A stretch of 64,000 nt of DNA from Undaria pinnatifida (Eukaryota > Sar > Phaeophyceae > Laminariales > Alariaceae): contig JABAKD010000022.1 in NCBI GenBank assembly GCA_012845835.1, positions 9,846,718-9,910,717 of the forward strand, given 5' to 3'. This document shows, piece by piece, positions 1 to 11,241 of the stretch. Below the pieces are notes generated by a model that saw only the letters and a list, made by a program, of their open reading frames with translations, made no database searches and was not told the origin of the DNA. A program made the translations under genes and the position numbers. Positions within the stretch are counted from its first letter, which is position 1, and every line of letters starts with the position of its first letter.

Positions 1-84
1 AGTTTTGAGCGGTATCGCGGCATCCTGGACGCACAGCGCGCGGCGATGAGCGAGAAGGAACACACCCACGTCGTCGCCGATCAG
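1..84 (+). CDS. CLASRP: CLASRP exon with EERY-type motif (partial)
   Basis: Frame 1 reads SFERYRGILDAQRAAMSEKE and ends HVVADQ before a GTACGT donor. The ERYRG core matches the CNYERYRG segment of animal CLASRP, so this is the end of the conserved N-terminal domain. The next exon (674-775, phase 0) continues with a charged Lys/Glu helix. Confidence 0.8.
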
Positions 85-3000
85 GTACGTCTCGCCTCTT
101 TTCCTCATCCATTTTACTCCCCTCCCCACCCTCGCGCCGCCCTTTTTGTTTTCCTTGTTTTTCATGTTTTTTTGTCTTCCCTTTTTCTTGTACCCCCCCG
201 CGCCCTTTTTTTTGTTAGTCTCTTCTCCAACGTTTTCTTTGCGTTCCCCCCCGTGGCCCATTCTCCCCCGGTTCCCCCTATTTAGTTGGTTCCGTCTGCT
301 CCTTTTTTCTATTGATCCCGGTGCGTGTGTTGGGTTCGTTGGTACCTTTGGTTCATTTGGTGTCGTTGGTTCCGTTGGTTCCTTTGGTTGGCTCCGTTCG
401 TCCCTTCCGTCCCTTCCGTTCCTTTCATTGCTTTCGTTTCTTTAATTCCCTTCGTTCCTTTCATTCCTTTCTTTCCTTCCTTTTGTCCCTTTTGTTCCTT
501 TCTTTCCTTTCGTTCCTTTTATTATCTTCGTTCCTTTTGTTCCTTTCTTTCTCTTCGTTCCTTTCGTTCCTCCGTTCCCTTCATTCCGTTCGTTTTTTTT
601 TTTTTTTTTTCTTGTCCCCTTTGTTCCGTTCGTTCCTTGTTCTCTCAACGGCCCTGACGATTGCGATTGACAGGTGAAAGAAAAGCTGGCGGAAATCGCG
701 AGGTTCAAAAAGGGTGAGCCGGACGCGTCTGAGATTGCCGCCGTCAAGGACGCCAACAACCAAAGAAACAAGAAGGTCCGTCTATCCGTCTGTTTGTCAG
801 TAATTCACTCTGCTTTGGTCCGCCCTCTTCCGCCGCCTTTCGCTTGCACCGCCCCCCAACCCCCTCCGGCGCCGTGCGTGGCAGCATATACGTACATATA
901 GTATATATGTGGCCCTCTAGCACATTTTGTTTAAATGCCTCTTTTGACACGTTTTGAGCATATGCTCATTTAACACGCTTTGTCCCCCTCGATAATAAAT
1001 GCCTCTTTTAACACGTTTTGAACGTATGCCCATTTAACACGCTTTGTCCCCCTCGATAGGCCGAAAACAAAGCCGCGGTAAAGGAGGCCAAAAATGCCGG
1101 GGTACACGGTCACTACGGTCCCGGGGGGGCTGGCGGCGCCGGCACCACTGCTCAATCCAGAGGCAGGGGGGCGGAGGTGGGGTTGCAATACGGCGGCGAC
1201 GTTGTCGGCGGAAAGTCCGGCGAGGAGGCGGGAGGCGAAGGGGAGGGGGGGGACGCGGCGGCGGATGAGTCGGATCCGGAGCAGGATGAGGACGAGGCGC
1301 AGCTGGACCCCGAGATTCTTGCGCTGATTGAGAAGGAGGTTGGGGGGGCAGGCTTGGCTAGAGGTGATATATGTTTTGGTGTGTGTGTTTTTTTTGTCCA
1401 TGCGTTTGTTGGATTTTTTGTGTTATATGTGTAGTATGTGGTTGTATGTGTAGTTTGTGTTGTGTTATGTGTGTTGTGTGTTGTATGTGTGTTGGGCTTT
1501 GTACGTGTTTTGTGCTTTTTTTCTGTTTTTGTTCATGTTGATGTTAGTGTTGTTGATCATGGTGTTTTTTTTTTTTTGTTATCCTCCGGCGGATGGGGAA
1601 AAAAAATGCTTTAGCTCCCCACAATTCCACGTATTTTCATACGGGTCGTCATAGTGGTGTTATTTTGGTTGGTATTGGTGTTAGTGTCGTTGTTGTAGTT
1701 CTTGTTCTTGTTGGTGGTGCTGTTGTTCTTGTTTCTGTTCTTGCTGTTGTTGTTGCTGATGCGCGTGTTTTGCTGTTGCCGTTTGCGATATAAAACAGGA
1801 AGCGACGGTGATAGCTCGGACGTGTCTGACTTTTTGGATGAGGACGACGAGGACGACGATGAGGACGACGACGCGGACAATGAGGCAGACGAGAAAAACG
1901 AGGATGGTGAGCACCCACCTGCCCCCCCCTTCTTCCACTGATGCGTGCTATCATCGGGGTAGCTTTTCCCGGTAGGAGTGTTTCTCACCGACGGCGCTCC
2001 TCAACTAACAAACTTTCTGTAACACCGCTGCTGCGATCGTGCGTAGGGAATAGTTAGCCCAACCATCGCAGTGGCGTGACGGCGACAACCAATACTTGGA
2101 TCGCCAATCCCAGCTGACGGTGTGCATGGCGCGATCGTGGAGGGTGCAGGCCACCATTGCTTTAGTATGATACCGGTACATATTATAGCCCACCGCTCTC
2201 ACACCTGCGCTCTTACCATTGACCTCCGCCCCCTCCCCGCTCCATGCCCCCCCCCCCCCCCCCTCCCCCCGACCGTATTCCCCTCCCTACCCCCCCCCCC
2301 CCCACCCCACTCCCCTTCTACTACTCCCAACCCTCACCCATTTTCTGTTTCCTGCCGCCCCCCCCGCCCCCCCTGCGTGGCGGTGATGTGGTGATGTGCG
2401 AAACAGCCGCGCGAGCAATGGAAGAGGCAGTGGCGGCGCAGGATAAGTTTGCGGAGGACTATGGTATAGCCGAGAAGCGCAGCGGGTACAGTTACTCCCG
2501 GCTGCTCCGCTACGAGCGCAGGCACCGCGCGCAACAGCGGGCCCTTAGGTAGGGCGGCTTGCTGTTCAGGAGGGTGAACAGTTCGATTGCCTTTTCTGTC
2601 CGTTTTTATTTTCTTGGGGGAAGGGGCGTATTCAGTTGCTGCTTGCCTGAGTCGTTTGGCAATTGACCACGCATCACCTTCAAGATGGAGCACCCGTTCC
2701 TGCTCCGTGTAGAGACACCGCCAACATTTGGGCGTTCATTACGAGTTTTCAACGTATTGCGTAGCGTTTTTTTTACACGTTGGACAGATCACGATCTAGA
2801 TCGTATAGATCCTAGAGTCATCCCACGGGAGGGGTTGCAGTTGTTGGATTAACTAATAATGTACCTGACCGGCTGAGTTCCTCGAGTGAGGAACCATCGG
2901 TTAGTGCGTTAATTTCACGAGTACAATGGTTGTTTTAGGACTAGCGCATAGAAAAGTTGGTCGGGTTGCGCAAACTGTTGTCTTCGCAAGTCATGTTTCG

Positions 3001-6000
3001 GATGAGAAATTTGAGGAGCTCCTAATGGTAGGAGCTCAGAAAATTCTTACAATCTGCTCAGAAACTTCTGCGGCACCTCTAGGGTGGAATTACTCCCCTA
3101 TGCCTGTCGCTATGATACTTTGTGCAAGATCAGTGCAGTACAGATCGGATATCAGGAATCATGTGCTAGATTTTGCAGATCAAGCGGCTCCAATCCGGTA
3201 TCATTATCTTGTCCATTCAGATCCTATGTAGACCAGGGATCTGTCTGCCGTGAAAGGCACAGATCATGAAATGGGCTATGCAGATCGTACAGAGGCAAGA
3301 GATCTGTCTGCCGTGAAAAGAACAGATCATGAAATGGGATCTGTCCAGCGTGTGATTTTTTTTTGCTTAGTTCATCTTTTACGGACCAGGGATCTGTCGG
3401 CCATGGAAGACACATATATGAACTGAGATCTGCTCTGTGCAATTTGTGTGTATTTTTTTGCTTCATATTGATCCCCTTGCTGTTTCGACACCATGCGATG
3501 GCAGGACGGAAGAGATGGAGTCGGCAAGGAAAAAGAAGAAATCGAAGAAGAAAGCGGACGGGACGCAGGCTGGGGGGGGCTTGGAGGAGGGGGGGGGGGG
3601 ATACCAGGCGGACCCCGACGGAGGCGGTGGTGGCGGCAAACGGGCTGGTAAGTATGCATTATTGTTGACGGGCTGGTAAATATAAATAGCGTTCTTTTCT
3701 AACCTCTTTAGTGGAACTGCATCGTCTTTTTTTCCGTTTAGAACGACACATACACGTTTTTTGGTAAATTACTTGAAGTTAGTGTGGGAAATGTTTTACA
3801 GTTTTGTTGATCTAAGGGTTATCTCTTTCGTTATTGTTGCGGATTACTTGGCAGGCGCTTTGTTGTGTGTGCGATGGTGTTGGGGTATCGAACAATAGCC
3901 GTGTTCGATATCTACGATACCGATAAATTAGAAACCACATCGATGTGTGTGTGATTTCGATAATCGATATGATGCGCCGATTTTTTTTCGTTCTGTATCA
4001 CTGCGGTAACACATGCGGGGACGCCATTGGACGGAGGTCGAAACCCGTTCCATAGATATATCGAGTGTTGGATATTATATCTCCATATACCGACACTTTC
4101 GAAACGATGTATCCATCACTATTAATAGTGCGCAATACCCCCCACCCCCCACACCGCGCGACGCTGACTTGAATCCTACGTGCTTAGGAGCAAGGCAGAG
4201 GCCAGCGGCCACGCTGCGTGACAGCCCTACGTACGAAGATTTCGGCGACCCTTTGGAGGCGAGGAGGCGGAAGCGGCGGGAGGAGCGTGAGACGGCAGGG
4301 GGGGCGTCTCAAGGGGCTGCACGGAACGGGGCGGGCCGGGGGCGGCAGTACATTTCGTCTTTCGAGGTTGCGGACAAGGTGATTCGGTCGTTGGTACTGT
4401 AGTGGATGTAGTTGGTTTGGCGGCCTTATTGGGTTCTGATCCCATGTGCTAGTTCATTATAGTGGACTAAATATGAGATCAACAACAACGGCTAGTTCAT
4501 TATAGTGGACTAAATATGAGATCAACAACAACGGTAGCATCGTAACGGGGCGGGGCGCGGACAGCAATATGTCTTCAGTTTTTTTTTTCACGGGCTACAA
4601 CCCGGCCCATGGGTCAGCTCAGGATGTTTTTTAATATTCGCGATCAAGTCGGGTCGGGTCAGGATGTAGTCTATTATCACGGGTCGGGTCGGTCCACCTT
4701 GGCCCGGCCCGACCCGCGAGAAGAAACCCGCCCCGTAAAGAGCCCTGAATGTTTCGTCCTTTGAGGTCCCGGACAAGTTGAACCGGTTGAGACTGTGGTT
4801 TTGTGAGTGACCATGGGCTAGATTGTGGCAAAATGAGCTAATGTGAGATCAACAACAGCCATCCAGGGTTATGGAGTGAATGGTTGAATCAGGAAGTTGT
4901 TTCAACCCTCAACCCTAACCCCAAACCAAACCACCCCTCCTGCAAACCATGTCTTTACTACAACCCCCCCCCCCCCCCCCCCCCCTGCTTCAAGCCACCC
5001 CTCCTTATATAACACCGCTTTGCTACAAACCACAAGCTTTTAGAACATAACCATCCCTTCCTAAAAACATGCTTTCCACCCCCTTCCTACCAGTATAACC
5101 CGTGCCATAATATCCCAAACCCTTGACGCACAAGCCGCCACGTCCCTAAAAACCACCCCTTCCCCTCAAAGCACCGCCTCCCTACATCCCGTGCAAACCA
5201 TATACTTGAGGTATACCACGATAAGCCCAGACCCAATGCATTGACGCGAACGTCTGTCCGCGACCAAACCGGGTTTTTAACAGTCTTCCCGCAAGAAAAA
5301 TGGCAGCGACAACGACGACGACAGCGACGACGCCTCTCTCCTCTCCGAGAGCGAAGATGACGGCGACGGCGACGGGGGCGAGGGGGGAGGGTCCCACTTG
5401 TCTCTTCTGGAAGGCTTCTTCCCCACGCTGGCGGACGTCTTGCGCCGACACCTCGAGGTATGGTAGGACGGGTTCGGGTTGCGCCATGTTGCTATCACGA
5501 TTGTTGGCTGTTTCGCGATTGCGCACAGCAACAAGTGCGCGACCTGTCAGTGCAAACGCTTGCGCCTTTAACGCTGTTAGCCTTTTCGTCGGCGTCCTTC
5601 CCGGAGGATGCAGCCTTGCCGACCAGCCGAGCCTCTCTCCTGCTTTTGCCAGAACCTTCTGATTATAATTCCTTGCAGTGGTACTACAGTTTGGGCTCAA
5701 AACGTGGGTGTAGTTGCATATACTGCTCTCTTTTGCCGTACTGCGTCCTGCACTTGCGTCCTGCACTGCGTCCTGCCCCCCCCCCCCCCCGTCCCCTCTA
5801 ACCCCCCGCCCCCCCTCCCTCCTTCGAGGTTAGTTAGTATCGATTGGCAACGACGCTGTAAAACACGCCGCTCACTATGTGGACTGGACCAACATGGTAC
5901 CGTTTTTTTTATCGTGTTTATGTTTTTGACGTTAACCGAGGTGTTGGTCGAGTTATGTCATATCGTGCGGAATGGACAACCCTAACTCCGCGAGACGGGG

Positions 6001-9000
6001 ATTATATCACATAGTGTGCATATAGTAAGGCGCCCACGAGGCAGTTACGCAGTACCCACATTGCTGTCTCTGGAAGCGGCTACACCAGAAATTAAATGAT
6101 TTCATTCAAGGCTGTCGTCCATATACAAGAAAGCAGGCACAAGGTGCCGAAGTCTGCCTCACAAGTGGTTCTTAGTAGGATGCAGCTTACCGTTCAATCG
6201 ACTCGCCGAACACCTCACGGCGCTTCGTGCTTGGTGCACGCGATGTCGGCCTGGTCGGTGAAAACCCGTCATGCTCCGTCCCGGCATAATAGGGATGCGA
6301 GGGTCTATGGTCTCAAGACTCAGGCTATGTATGGAATGAGCGCCCCTCCCCCCTCCAACCACCCGCCCCCCACTCCCTCCTCCCATTAGGAGAAAGAGCG
6401 GCGAGAGAGTGAACTCGAGGCAGACCGCGAGCGAGAGCGAGAGCGTGATAGGGAGCGCGACTTGGCTCGGGCTAGGAGACGCGCTGCGGCTAGGAGGCGA
6501 TCTAGGTCAAGGTCTAGGTCGAGATCCAGGTCAAGGTCGAGGTCCAGCCGTAGGAAGTCGTCGAGGGAGAGGAGTGATCGGTGAGGGCGGGTGGAAGGGT
6601 GAGGGAGAAGGGGCGTGTTGTTGCGGCGTCCCTGCGGCATGCGTAGCTTGCTTTTCTTTAGGGTCAATTGTTTGTGGTTGATCTTTTGGTATTTTGGTAG
6701 TTTTGCTTTAGGCGGTCTAGGTAAAAGTCTACGTCTCGGTTAGCCAAGTTCGAGTTCCAGCCGCTGGGAGTCGAGGGATAGAGGCGACCAAAGGTAGATG
6801 TTGTCGCGATAGCACTGTGTGGCATTTGCGACGCTTTTGTTGCTGTGTCTGTTTTTTATTGACATTTTGATATTTCGGTGTTGTGGTATTTTTGTTTTCT
6901 ATGGTTTTTGCGGCGAGGAAGTGGTCGAGGTCGAGGTCCGACCGCGGGAATTCGAGGAAGAGGAGCGACCGGTGAAGGAGGGAAGAGGGGAAAATCAGAC
7001 GTTGTCGCGACGGCCCTGCCATATGTGTAAGCTGCTTTGATGTTTTTTTTGTGTTTCGCAATTTTATTGTTGCTTTTTTGGTACTCTGCTCTTTGTGTTT
7101 TTGTTTTATTTTAGGCTGTCTAGGGCTAGGTCTAGGTCGAGGTCAAGGTCCAGCCGCGGGAAGTCGAGAGACAGGGGTGACCGGTGAGGGAAGGGGAGTA
7201 TTGTCGCGAGAGTTTTGCGCTCAACAAAAATCTGCCTCCGCATACCCGACGTTCAGATCGATTCCCTTGTCTCCCCTACCGCCTTGAAGATTCATGAAAC
7301 TAAAAGGGAAAACATTGTACCCGTTTTCTCCTTCCCCCTCGCTGCAGAGGCTACCGTGACCGCCGCAAGGATGGAGACAGGCGCGGCAGCAGGAGCAGCA
7401 GGGGTAGCAGGAGCAGAAGCACGGACAGGGGTAGTAGGCGTGGGGGGGGAGGAGGTGGAGGCGGGGGCGGAAGCCGGGGGCGCAGCGGCAAGAGCGGATC
7501 CGGGGGCGATGAACGGTCTCGGCAAGAAACCTCCGGGAAGACTGGGGCCGGGAGCAAACCGCCGCAAAAAGTGGAGAAAAAGGTGACGTGACGTGGTCCT
7601 AGGGTTTGTAGTTCGTGTACAAGCTCAACTCGATGGGGCCGCTCCACCCCTTTGCTGGTGATCCGTCTCGAAAAGGGTGCGCGGTCAATGGTCTAGTGAC
7701 TAAGGCAAGCAACAAATGAGTACCCCCTCTTCCCCCTGTATGCCGTTTGGCCGGGTAGTAGTGTGACGGTGCGCCGCTGCTTATTATTTTCCCTATTTTT
7801 TGTTTATGTTTTTATTCGTCTTTTGTCGTCGTGCTTTGTCGACTGCAGCAATTGACACCGATGGAGATGATGAAGCTGCGCATGCGGAAGGCTCTGGATA
7901 GCCAGCTGCAGAAAGACAAGTCGGCCATCGCTAAGAAGTCCAGCCAGGACAGCAAGATGGCGGAGCTCGATCGAAAGTGAGCCCCCGATTGGACCGGACC
8001 CTACCCAACGCAATCCAACCCAACCCAACCCAACCCAACCCAACCCAACCCAACCCAACCCAACCCAACCCAACCCAACCCAACCCAACCCAACCCAACC
8101 CAACCCAACCCAACCCAACCCAACCCAACCCAACCCAACGAATTCGACCCGACCCGACCCAACCCATAACAGCAACGATAACAACTCCAAGACCACACAA
8201 CAACATCAGCCTTTGATTTCAAACCCACACCCCACCTACACCTTTCTCTTTTTTTCCCCTGCCTTTTCCGAGCGCAGGCAGCAGCGGCTGGACGAAGAGC
8301 AGCACGAGCGCCTCAAGGCTAAGACCCGAGACGCCAACCGCTCACCATCGCGGTCACGGTCCCGCTCACCGCCGCGCAGGCGCACTCGTCGCTCCAGGTC
8401 GCGCTCCAGCTCACGGTGCGTGCGTTAACTGGGTGGGGGAGCTGCTATTGACTCCCCCGCAAGAGGGGCTGGAAGGAGGCGACGGGGCACGGGTGTGGTC
8501 ACAGATTTGTCGCGTTGTCGCAGCCCCTTCTCTTGTCTCTGCCTCCCACTCTGTTTTCTCTGTTTTTCTCTACCTGTTTTTCTCTGTCTCGCTGTCTTTC
8601 TGCCTATCTGTCTTGTGTATCTGTCTTCTTTTTCTCTTCCCTCCCTGTTCCTCTCTTTTATTTTTTTTCTCTCTCTAGTCTTTCATGAGCGCCTCCCTGC
8701 TCTTCTGCGGCGTGTCAATCTCGGTGCCTGGCCTGGGTGTGGCACGACGGCTGACTGTCTGGCTCACTTCGGGCTCCCGCCCAGCCTGCGCCGCAGCTGC
8801 GGCGCTGCTGCCGCCATGCAAGCTGCAACGACGATGCCGCCTCTCTTGGAAACGCTACTCTTTATCGGCGTTCATACTCCGTTTCAAGTACAGTGCTCGC
8901 TGCCTGGGTGGCGGAGGGGGGAAGCGGGCCGTTTGGTATCGAAGCAAAAAACATATTTTTGTCATGTTCTGAACGCCCCGCTCAACCCTTACCTCCTCAA

Positions 9001-11241
9001 CCCCCCCTTTCCTCCCAACTTTTCTTTCCTGGTATTTTTTTCTGTTTGGTGCTGTTGTAGCGTGGTTGTTGACAACTTGTGCAGTAACTTATTGACACCC
9101 CCGTCAATCCGCTGCCCCCCGCTTCCCCCTCCCCCACCCCCTTGTACTCCTCTTCCCCGTACGCATGCTCCCTTCTCCCCCTTCTCCTGCTTGTCCTCCC
9201 CCTACCTCATGTCGGCGAATGTTTTCTTGGCATGTTTTTTGTCTCTGGGGTTTCTAGCGGCCGACACCGGTCGTCTTCGCGGCGTGAGGGAAGCCGCGAC
9301 AGGAGGGACCGCGGGGACGGTAGCGGCAGACGGCGAGGCAGCGGCGGGAAGGGGGAGCGTGGGAGAGAGACGGCGGGTTCGCGATACAGAGACAGAGACA
9401 GAGATGGGAGTGGTTCTTCTCACGGTTCCAGGTCGCATTCCGTGCCTTCATACAGGTGGCCTAGACTCCGACCGCGCTCGCGACAGACCGGTCGATGCAC
9501 CGGATCGGAGGGCAGATAGACAGACAGATGTACATATGTACGGATAGACAAGACACACAGACAGACAGATAGATTGGGTGGAGATTTAGAAGCGTTTTTA
9601 TTGATGTAGAAGCTTGTGAGTTTTCGGATTGGGTACGGACAGGTGCAGACAGACAGACAAGACAGGTCGGGTGGAGGTGTAGAGGCGTTTATTCTATTGT
9701 AGAACATTGTTTTTTGTTGGGTTGGGGGCGGGCTCCTACCGCTTTGTGGGGCGTGTACCGTTTCGACGAGGGTAGGCGAATAGTTTGTCGTTAGGCACGG
9801 GTGTACCGTTTTTGCTGAATCCGCTTTGTTTTTATTGCGGTCATACCGGTTGTTGGAGGATCGTACCGGTAGAGCGACGAGGGGTGGTGTCGGACAATGA
9901 CGCCGGACAGGCATGGCCCTGTTAGACTTTCCGTGTTTTGTTTTGGTGCTCCTCCTCTCGGAGTTGGAGGAAAAGAACGCAACATTGCCGTCTACAGCGT
10001 CGCTGCCGGTGTTCTCCACGTGTGCCGATACTACGACGTGCCCGGATCGACCAAGCCAGCGGTATGTAGCTGGTAATGTCCTGGAAACGCGCAGTAAGCT
10101 AATCTGTCTGCTGGGGCGATCGGGGAGAAACGTGGTGGGGGAGAGAAAAAAAAAAACTTCGAAGCTGCGGAGGTATTCGGCGCCGTTGCCCCAAACGTCT
10201 ACCGCTCGACAGCATGCAGTAAGCCGAGAACTGTCACGCCAATGGCGCAGATAGTGAGAATGGAAGCAATATGTAGAGATCCTTGAGGTCGAGTGTCTCG
10301 TCACTAGCAGTAATTGGAGCTCTGAGGCTCCCCACCCAAACGGGCAGCTATTTACGCCTCGCGCTTTGTGCGCGATCTGTTTGGTATTTGGCATTGACGC
10401 GGTAACTGTGTCCTTAACTCAGTTGTGTCTGGGCTGTGCGTAACTAGCTGTGTACCGGCTTTTGTGTCTCTATGATGTCTTCACCGGTAGCCCGACAGCG
10501 TGCGAGGCGATGATTTGGGGCTTGAAAACAGGCCAAGCCGACCTTGCTTATTACTGCCCGTGCTTTCCCCCCTGCCTCCGCAGGGGGAAACCCTGGGTCT
10601 ACCCTTACCACTGAGCTAAGCATTGTTTTCCGCCCTACCCGCCCCCTACCCGCCCCTACGCCACCGCCGCTGCGCTTTCCCTTTCGTCCCTTCTGTCCCC
10701 TCTCTCGCCGTTGCTCCGCTTCCCTCGGGTGTTCCCTTGCCCGTGCCAATCCGGGTTTATGTTTCCCGTCGGCACCTGTTGCCGCTGGCGCTGCTACTGG
10801 CACGGCTTCTGGCGCTGCTCCTGGCACTTTGTGATGTCTGATTTTTTTCATGTGGTGGGGGGTTTGATTTTCGTACCGAAAAAATGCCCATCCGCAAAAA
10901 ACACAACCGTTTTTTCGGCGGGGATTTTATTTCCGTCACGATAACATTGTCTCCGGAAACCGGCGAGCAGAAGCAGTAGCAAGACCCGGGCGACGGAAAG
11001 TGATCGTGATCACCGTCGCTCAGATAAAGGCCAATATGGGGGTTATGTCGACACAGACGCATTTAGTGTAGGTAGTCGGGAGTCGTCGAATGGGCGAGAT
11101 GACAGGGGTTTCCACGATGGTCGAGGCGGTCGTGGGGATAGGGAGGGCGGGGACGGTGGGGGTAAGAAACGGCGACGGAGCCGCAGCGCTAGTTCTGATC
11201 GCTACCGGCGCCGCCACCGGGACCGGGACGAACGCCGCTGA
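1..11241 (+). CDS. CLASRP: CLASRP/SWAP2-like SR-rich splicing regulator, 5' end missing
   Basis: Sixteen exons join with consistent phase: 1-84, 674-775, 1060-1363, 1799-1906, 2407-2548, 3505-3647, 4188-4378, 5284-5457, 6390-6580, 6918-6971, 7115-7183, 7348-7582, 7849-7976, 8278-8415, 9258-9455, 10977-11241. Together they give 841 residues and a TGA stop at 11239. The order of landmarks follows the CLK4-associating SR-rich protein: a FERYRG segment (EERY part of the DRY_EERY domain), an acidic stretch, a YG(I/M)A segment, SPTY...SSF, RS repeats, the conserved LTP..M.KLRM.KAL helix, and a short Arg-rich tail. In animals this protein binds CLK kinases and modulates splicing in nuclear speckles; that role here is inferred. 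The DRY part of the N-terminal domain lies left of the window. Exon 6918-6971 and the last two exons are the least certain; an in-frame stop at 9517-9519 offers an alternative end if intron 9456-10976 is not removed. Confidence 0.85.
1060..1906 (+). CDS. CLASRP: CLASRP acidic-region exons 1060-1363 and 1799-1906
   Basis: The first exon is Gly-rich, then acidic, ending near ILALIEKEV. It leaves one base that is completed by the next exon after TAAAACAG. The second exon encodes DVSDFLDEDDEDDDEDDD-type residues. Acidic tracts sit at the same place in animal CLASRP, before the YGMA segment. The 435-nt intron between them is rich in T and GTTGTT. Confidence 0.75.
2407..2548 (+). CDS. CLASRP: CLASRP exon with YGIA...RLLRYERR segment
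   Basis: The acceptor GAAACAG gives a frame that completes the split codon from 1906. The exon reads ...FAEDYGIAEKRSGYSYSRLL then RYERRHRAQQRALR. It corresponds to the YGMADGDFVRMLRKD segment of animal CLASRP. The donor follows CTTAG at 2549. This exon and the LTP helix are the two strongest family markers. Confidence 0.8.
2820..3045 (+). repeat. Dispersed element shared by CLASRP and tRNase Z introns
   Basis: This CLASRP intron segment is matched in reverse complement by 38622-38845 in a tRNase Z intron, including GGTTGCGCAAACTGTTGTCT-type blocks. Each copy is in the sense direction of its host gene. A continuation at 3090-3225 matches 43920-44085 (reverse). The continuation lies about 5 kb from the first block in the tRNase Z gene, so the element there is split. 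Confidence 0.7.
3226..3440 (+). repeat. Short tandem repeat around GATCTGTC...CAGATCATGAA
   Basis: Four imperfect units in a CLASRP intron carry GGATCTGTCTGCCGTGAAA and, in most, CAGATCATGAAATGGG. Unit lengths are about 55-65 bp. No coding content is seen. Confidence 0.7.
4188..4378 (+). CDS. CLASRP: CLASRP exon with SPTY and SSF motifs
   Basis: It reads RDSPTYEDFGDPLEARRRKR, then a Gly/Ala linker and QYISSFEVADK before GTGATT. It matches the DSPTYDPY ... TFITSFG stretch of animal CLASRP. The acceptor at 4186-4187 is the one that keeps frame; the next AG (4197-4198) would not. The 3' part of this exon is partly copied in the following intron (see findings). Confidence 0.75.
4448..4533 (+). 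repeat. Perfect 43-bp tandem duplication
   Basis: 4448-4490 and 4491-4533 are the same 43 bases, starting GCTAGTTCATTATAGTGGAC. They lie 70 bp downstream of CLASRP exon 4188-4378. The lack of differences implies a recent duplication. Confidence 0.9.
4540..4860 (+). repeat. Echo of CLASRP exon 4188-4378 tail, split by an insert
   Basis: 4543-4578 resembles the exon segment GGGGCGGGCCGGGGGCGGCA. 4747-4860 resembles the exon end (TTTCGTC.TT.GAGGT..CGG), its donor region and the following intron as far as GAGATCAACAACA. A 165-bp C/G-rich piece (4579-4744) with GGGTCGGGTC motifs separates the two parts. The donor GT is changed to GT-TG context, so use as an exon is unlikely. Confidence 0.7.
6040..6360 (+). 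repeat. Long copy of dispersed intron element B
   Basis: About 320 bp match 63255-63590 in the same orientation, e.g. CCGAACACCTCACGGCGCTTCG and GGATGCGAGGGTCTATGGTC. The copy ends in GAGCGCCCCTCCCCCC and is followed at once by the CLASRP acceptor at 6389. It contains no convincing ORF. Confidence 0.8.
6390..7183 (+). CDS. CLASRP: CLASRP RS-domain exon array (6390-6580, 6918-6971, 7115-7183)
   Basis: Exon 6390-6580 starts with an E/R/D-rich helix and ends in alternating Arg-Ser. Exons 6918-6971 and 7115-7183 each repeat the Arg-Ser end of it (SRSRSRSSRGKSRDRGDR type). All three end with GACCG or GATCG followed by a GTGA donor, and both added exons are multiples of three, so they can be included or skipped without changing frame. 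A fourth unit at 6712-6793 has the same sequence but an in-frame TAA soon after the acceptor, so it looks like a dead exon. Confidence 0.65.
7645..7740 (+). repeat. Dispersed intron element A (sense copy)
   Basis: The core GACTAAGGCAAGCAACAAAT then GAGTACCCCC matches 60330-60375 and 60880-60915 in the same orientation, and 35905-36060, 41485-41560 and 2620-2700 in reverse. It lies about 110 bp before the CLASRP acceptor at 7848. Confidence 0.8.
7849..7976 (+). CDS. CLASRP: CLASRP conserved LTP/KLRM helix exon
   Basis: It reads QLTPMEMMKLRMRKALDSQL followed by QKDKSAIAKKSSQDSKMAEL. The animal protein has LTPQEKLKLRMQKALNRQFK at the same distance before its final RS tail. The acceptor is CTGCAG at 7846-7848; the donor is GTGAGC. 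The next exon (8278-8415) continues with EEQHERLKAK and an RS/PPRRR tract. Confidence 0.85.
8008..8139 (+). repeat. (CAACC)n pentanucleotide microsatellite
   Basis: About 26 nearly perfect CCCAA units in the CLASRP intron 7977-8277. All six frames stay open through it, which explains the spurious GWVGL-type ORFs on the reverse strand. Confidence 0.95.
9258..11241 (+). CDS. CLASRP: CLASRP C-terminal exons (9258-9455 and 10977-11241)
   Basis: The first exon is Arg/Ser/Gly-rich and joins phase 2 to the last exon through an ACAG/GTGGCC donor. The last exon encodes an Asp/Arg-rich tail ending YRRRHRDRDERR and TGA. Several AGs in the AGCAGAAGCAG stretch near 10967-10976 would all keep frame, so the acceptor is not fixed. 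If the donor at 9456 is unused, the protein ends at 9517-9519. The short basic end resembles the animal C-terminus. Confidence 0.55.
9519..9720 (+). repeat. Two-copy tandem repeat with CAGACAGACAGA
   Basis: Two units (about 9550-9625 and 9632-9710) share GGGTGGAG.T.TAGA.GCGTTTAT and a CAGACAGA stretch. They lie in the candidate last intron of CLASRP, or in its 3' UTR if translation ends at 9519. Confidence 0.7.
10563..10622 (-). repeat. tRNA-like A-box fragment fused to a perfect hairpin
   Basis: Read on the reverse strand, 10600-10622 gives TTAGCTCAGTGGTAAGG, an almost ideal tRNA D-arm/A-box. It is followed by TTTCCCCCTGC, a GGAG loop and GCAGGGGGGAAA (10563-10591), an 11-bp inverted repeat. 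No T-arm or B-box follows, so it is not an intact tRNA. A truncated tRNA-derived SINE head is possible. Confidence 0.5.

Noticed and set aside
7804-8228. GLGWVGLGWVG repeat proteins on the reverse strand
   Set aside because: They are translation of the CCCAA microsatellite within a CLASRP intron.
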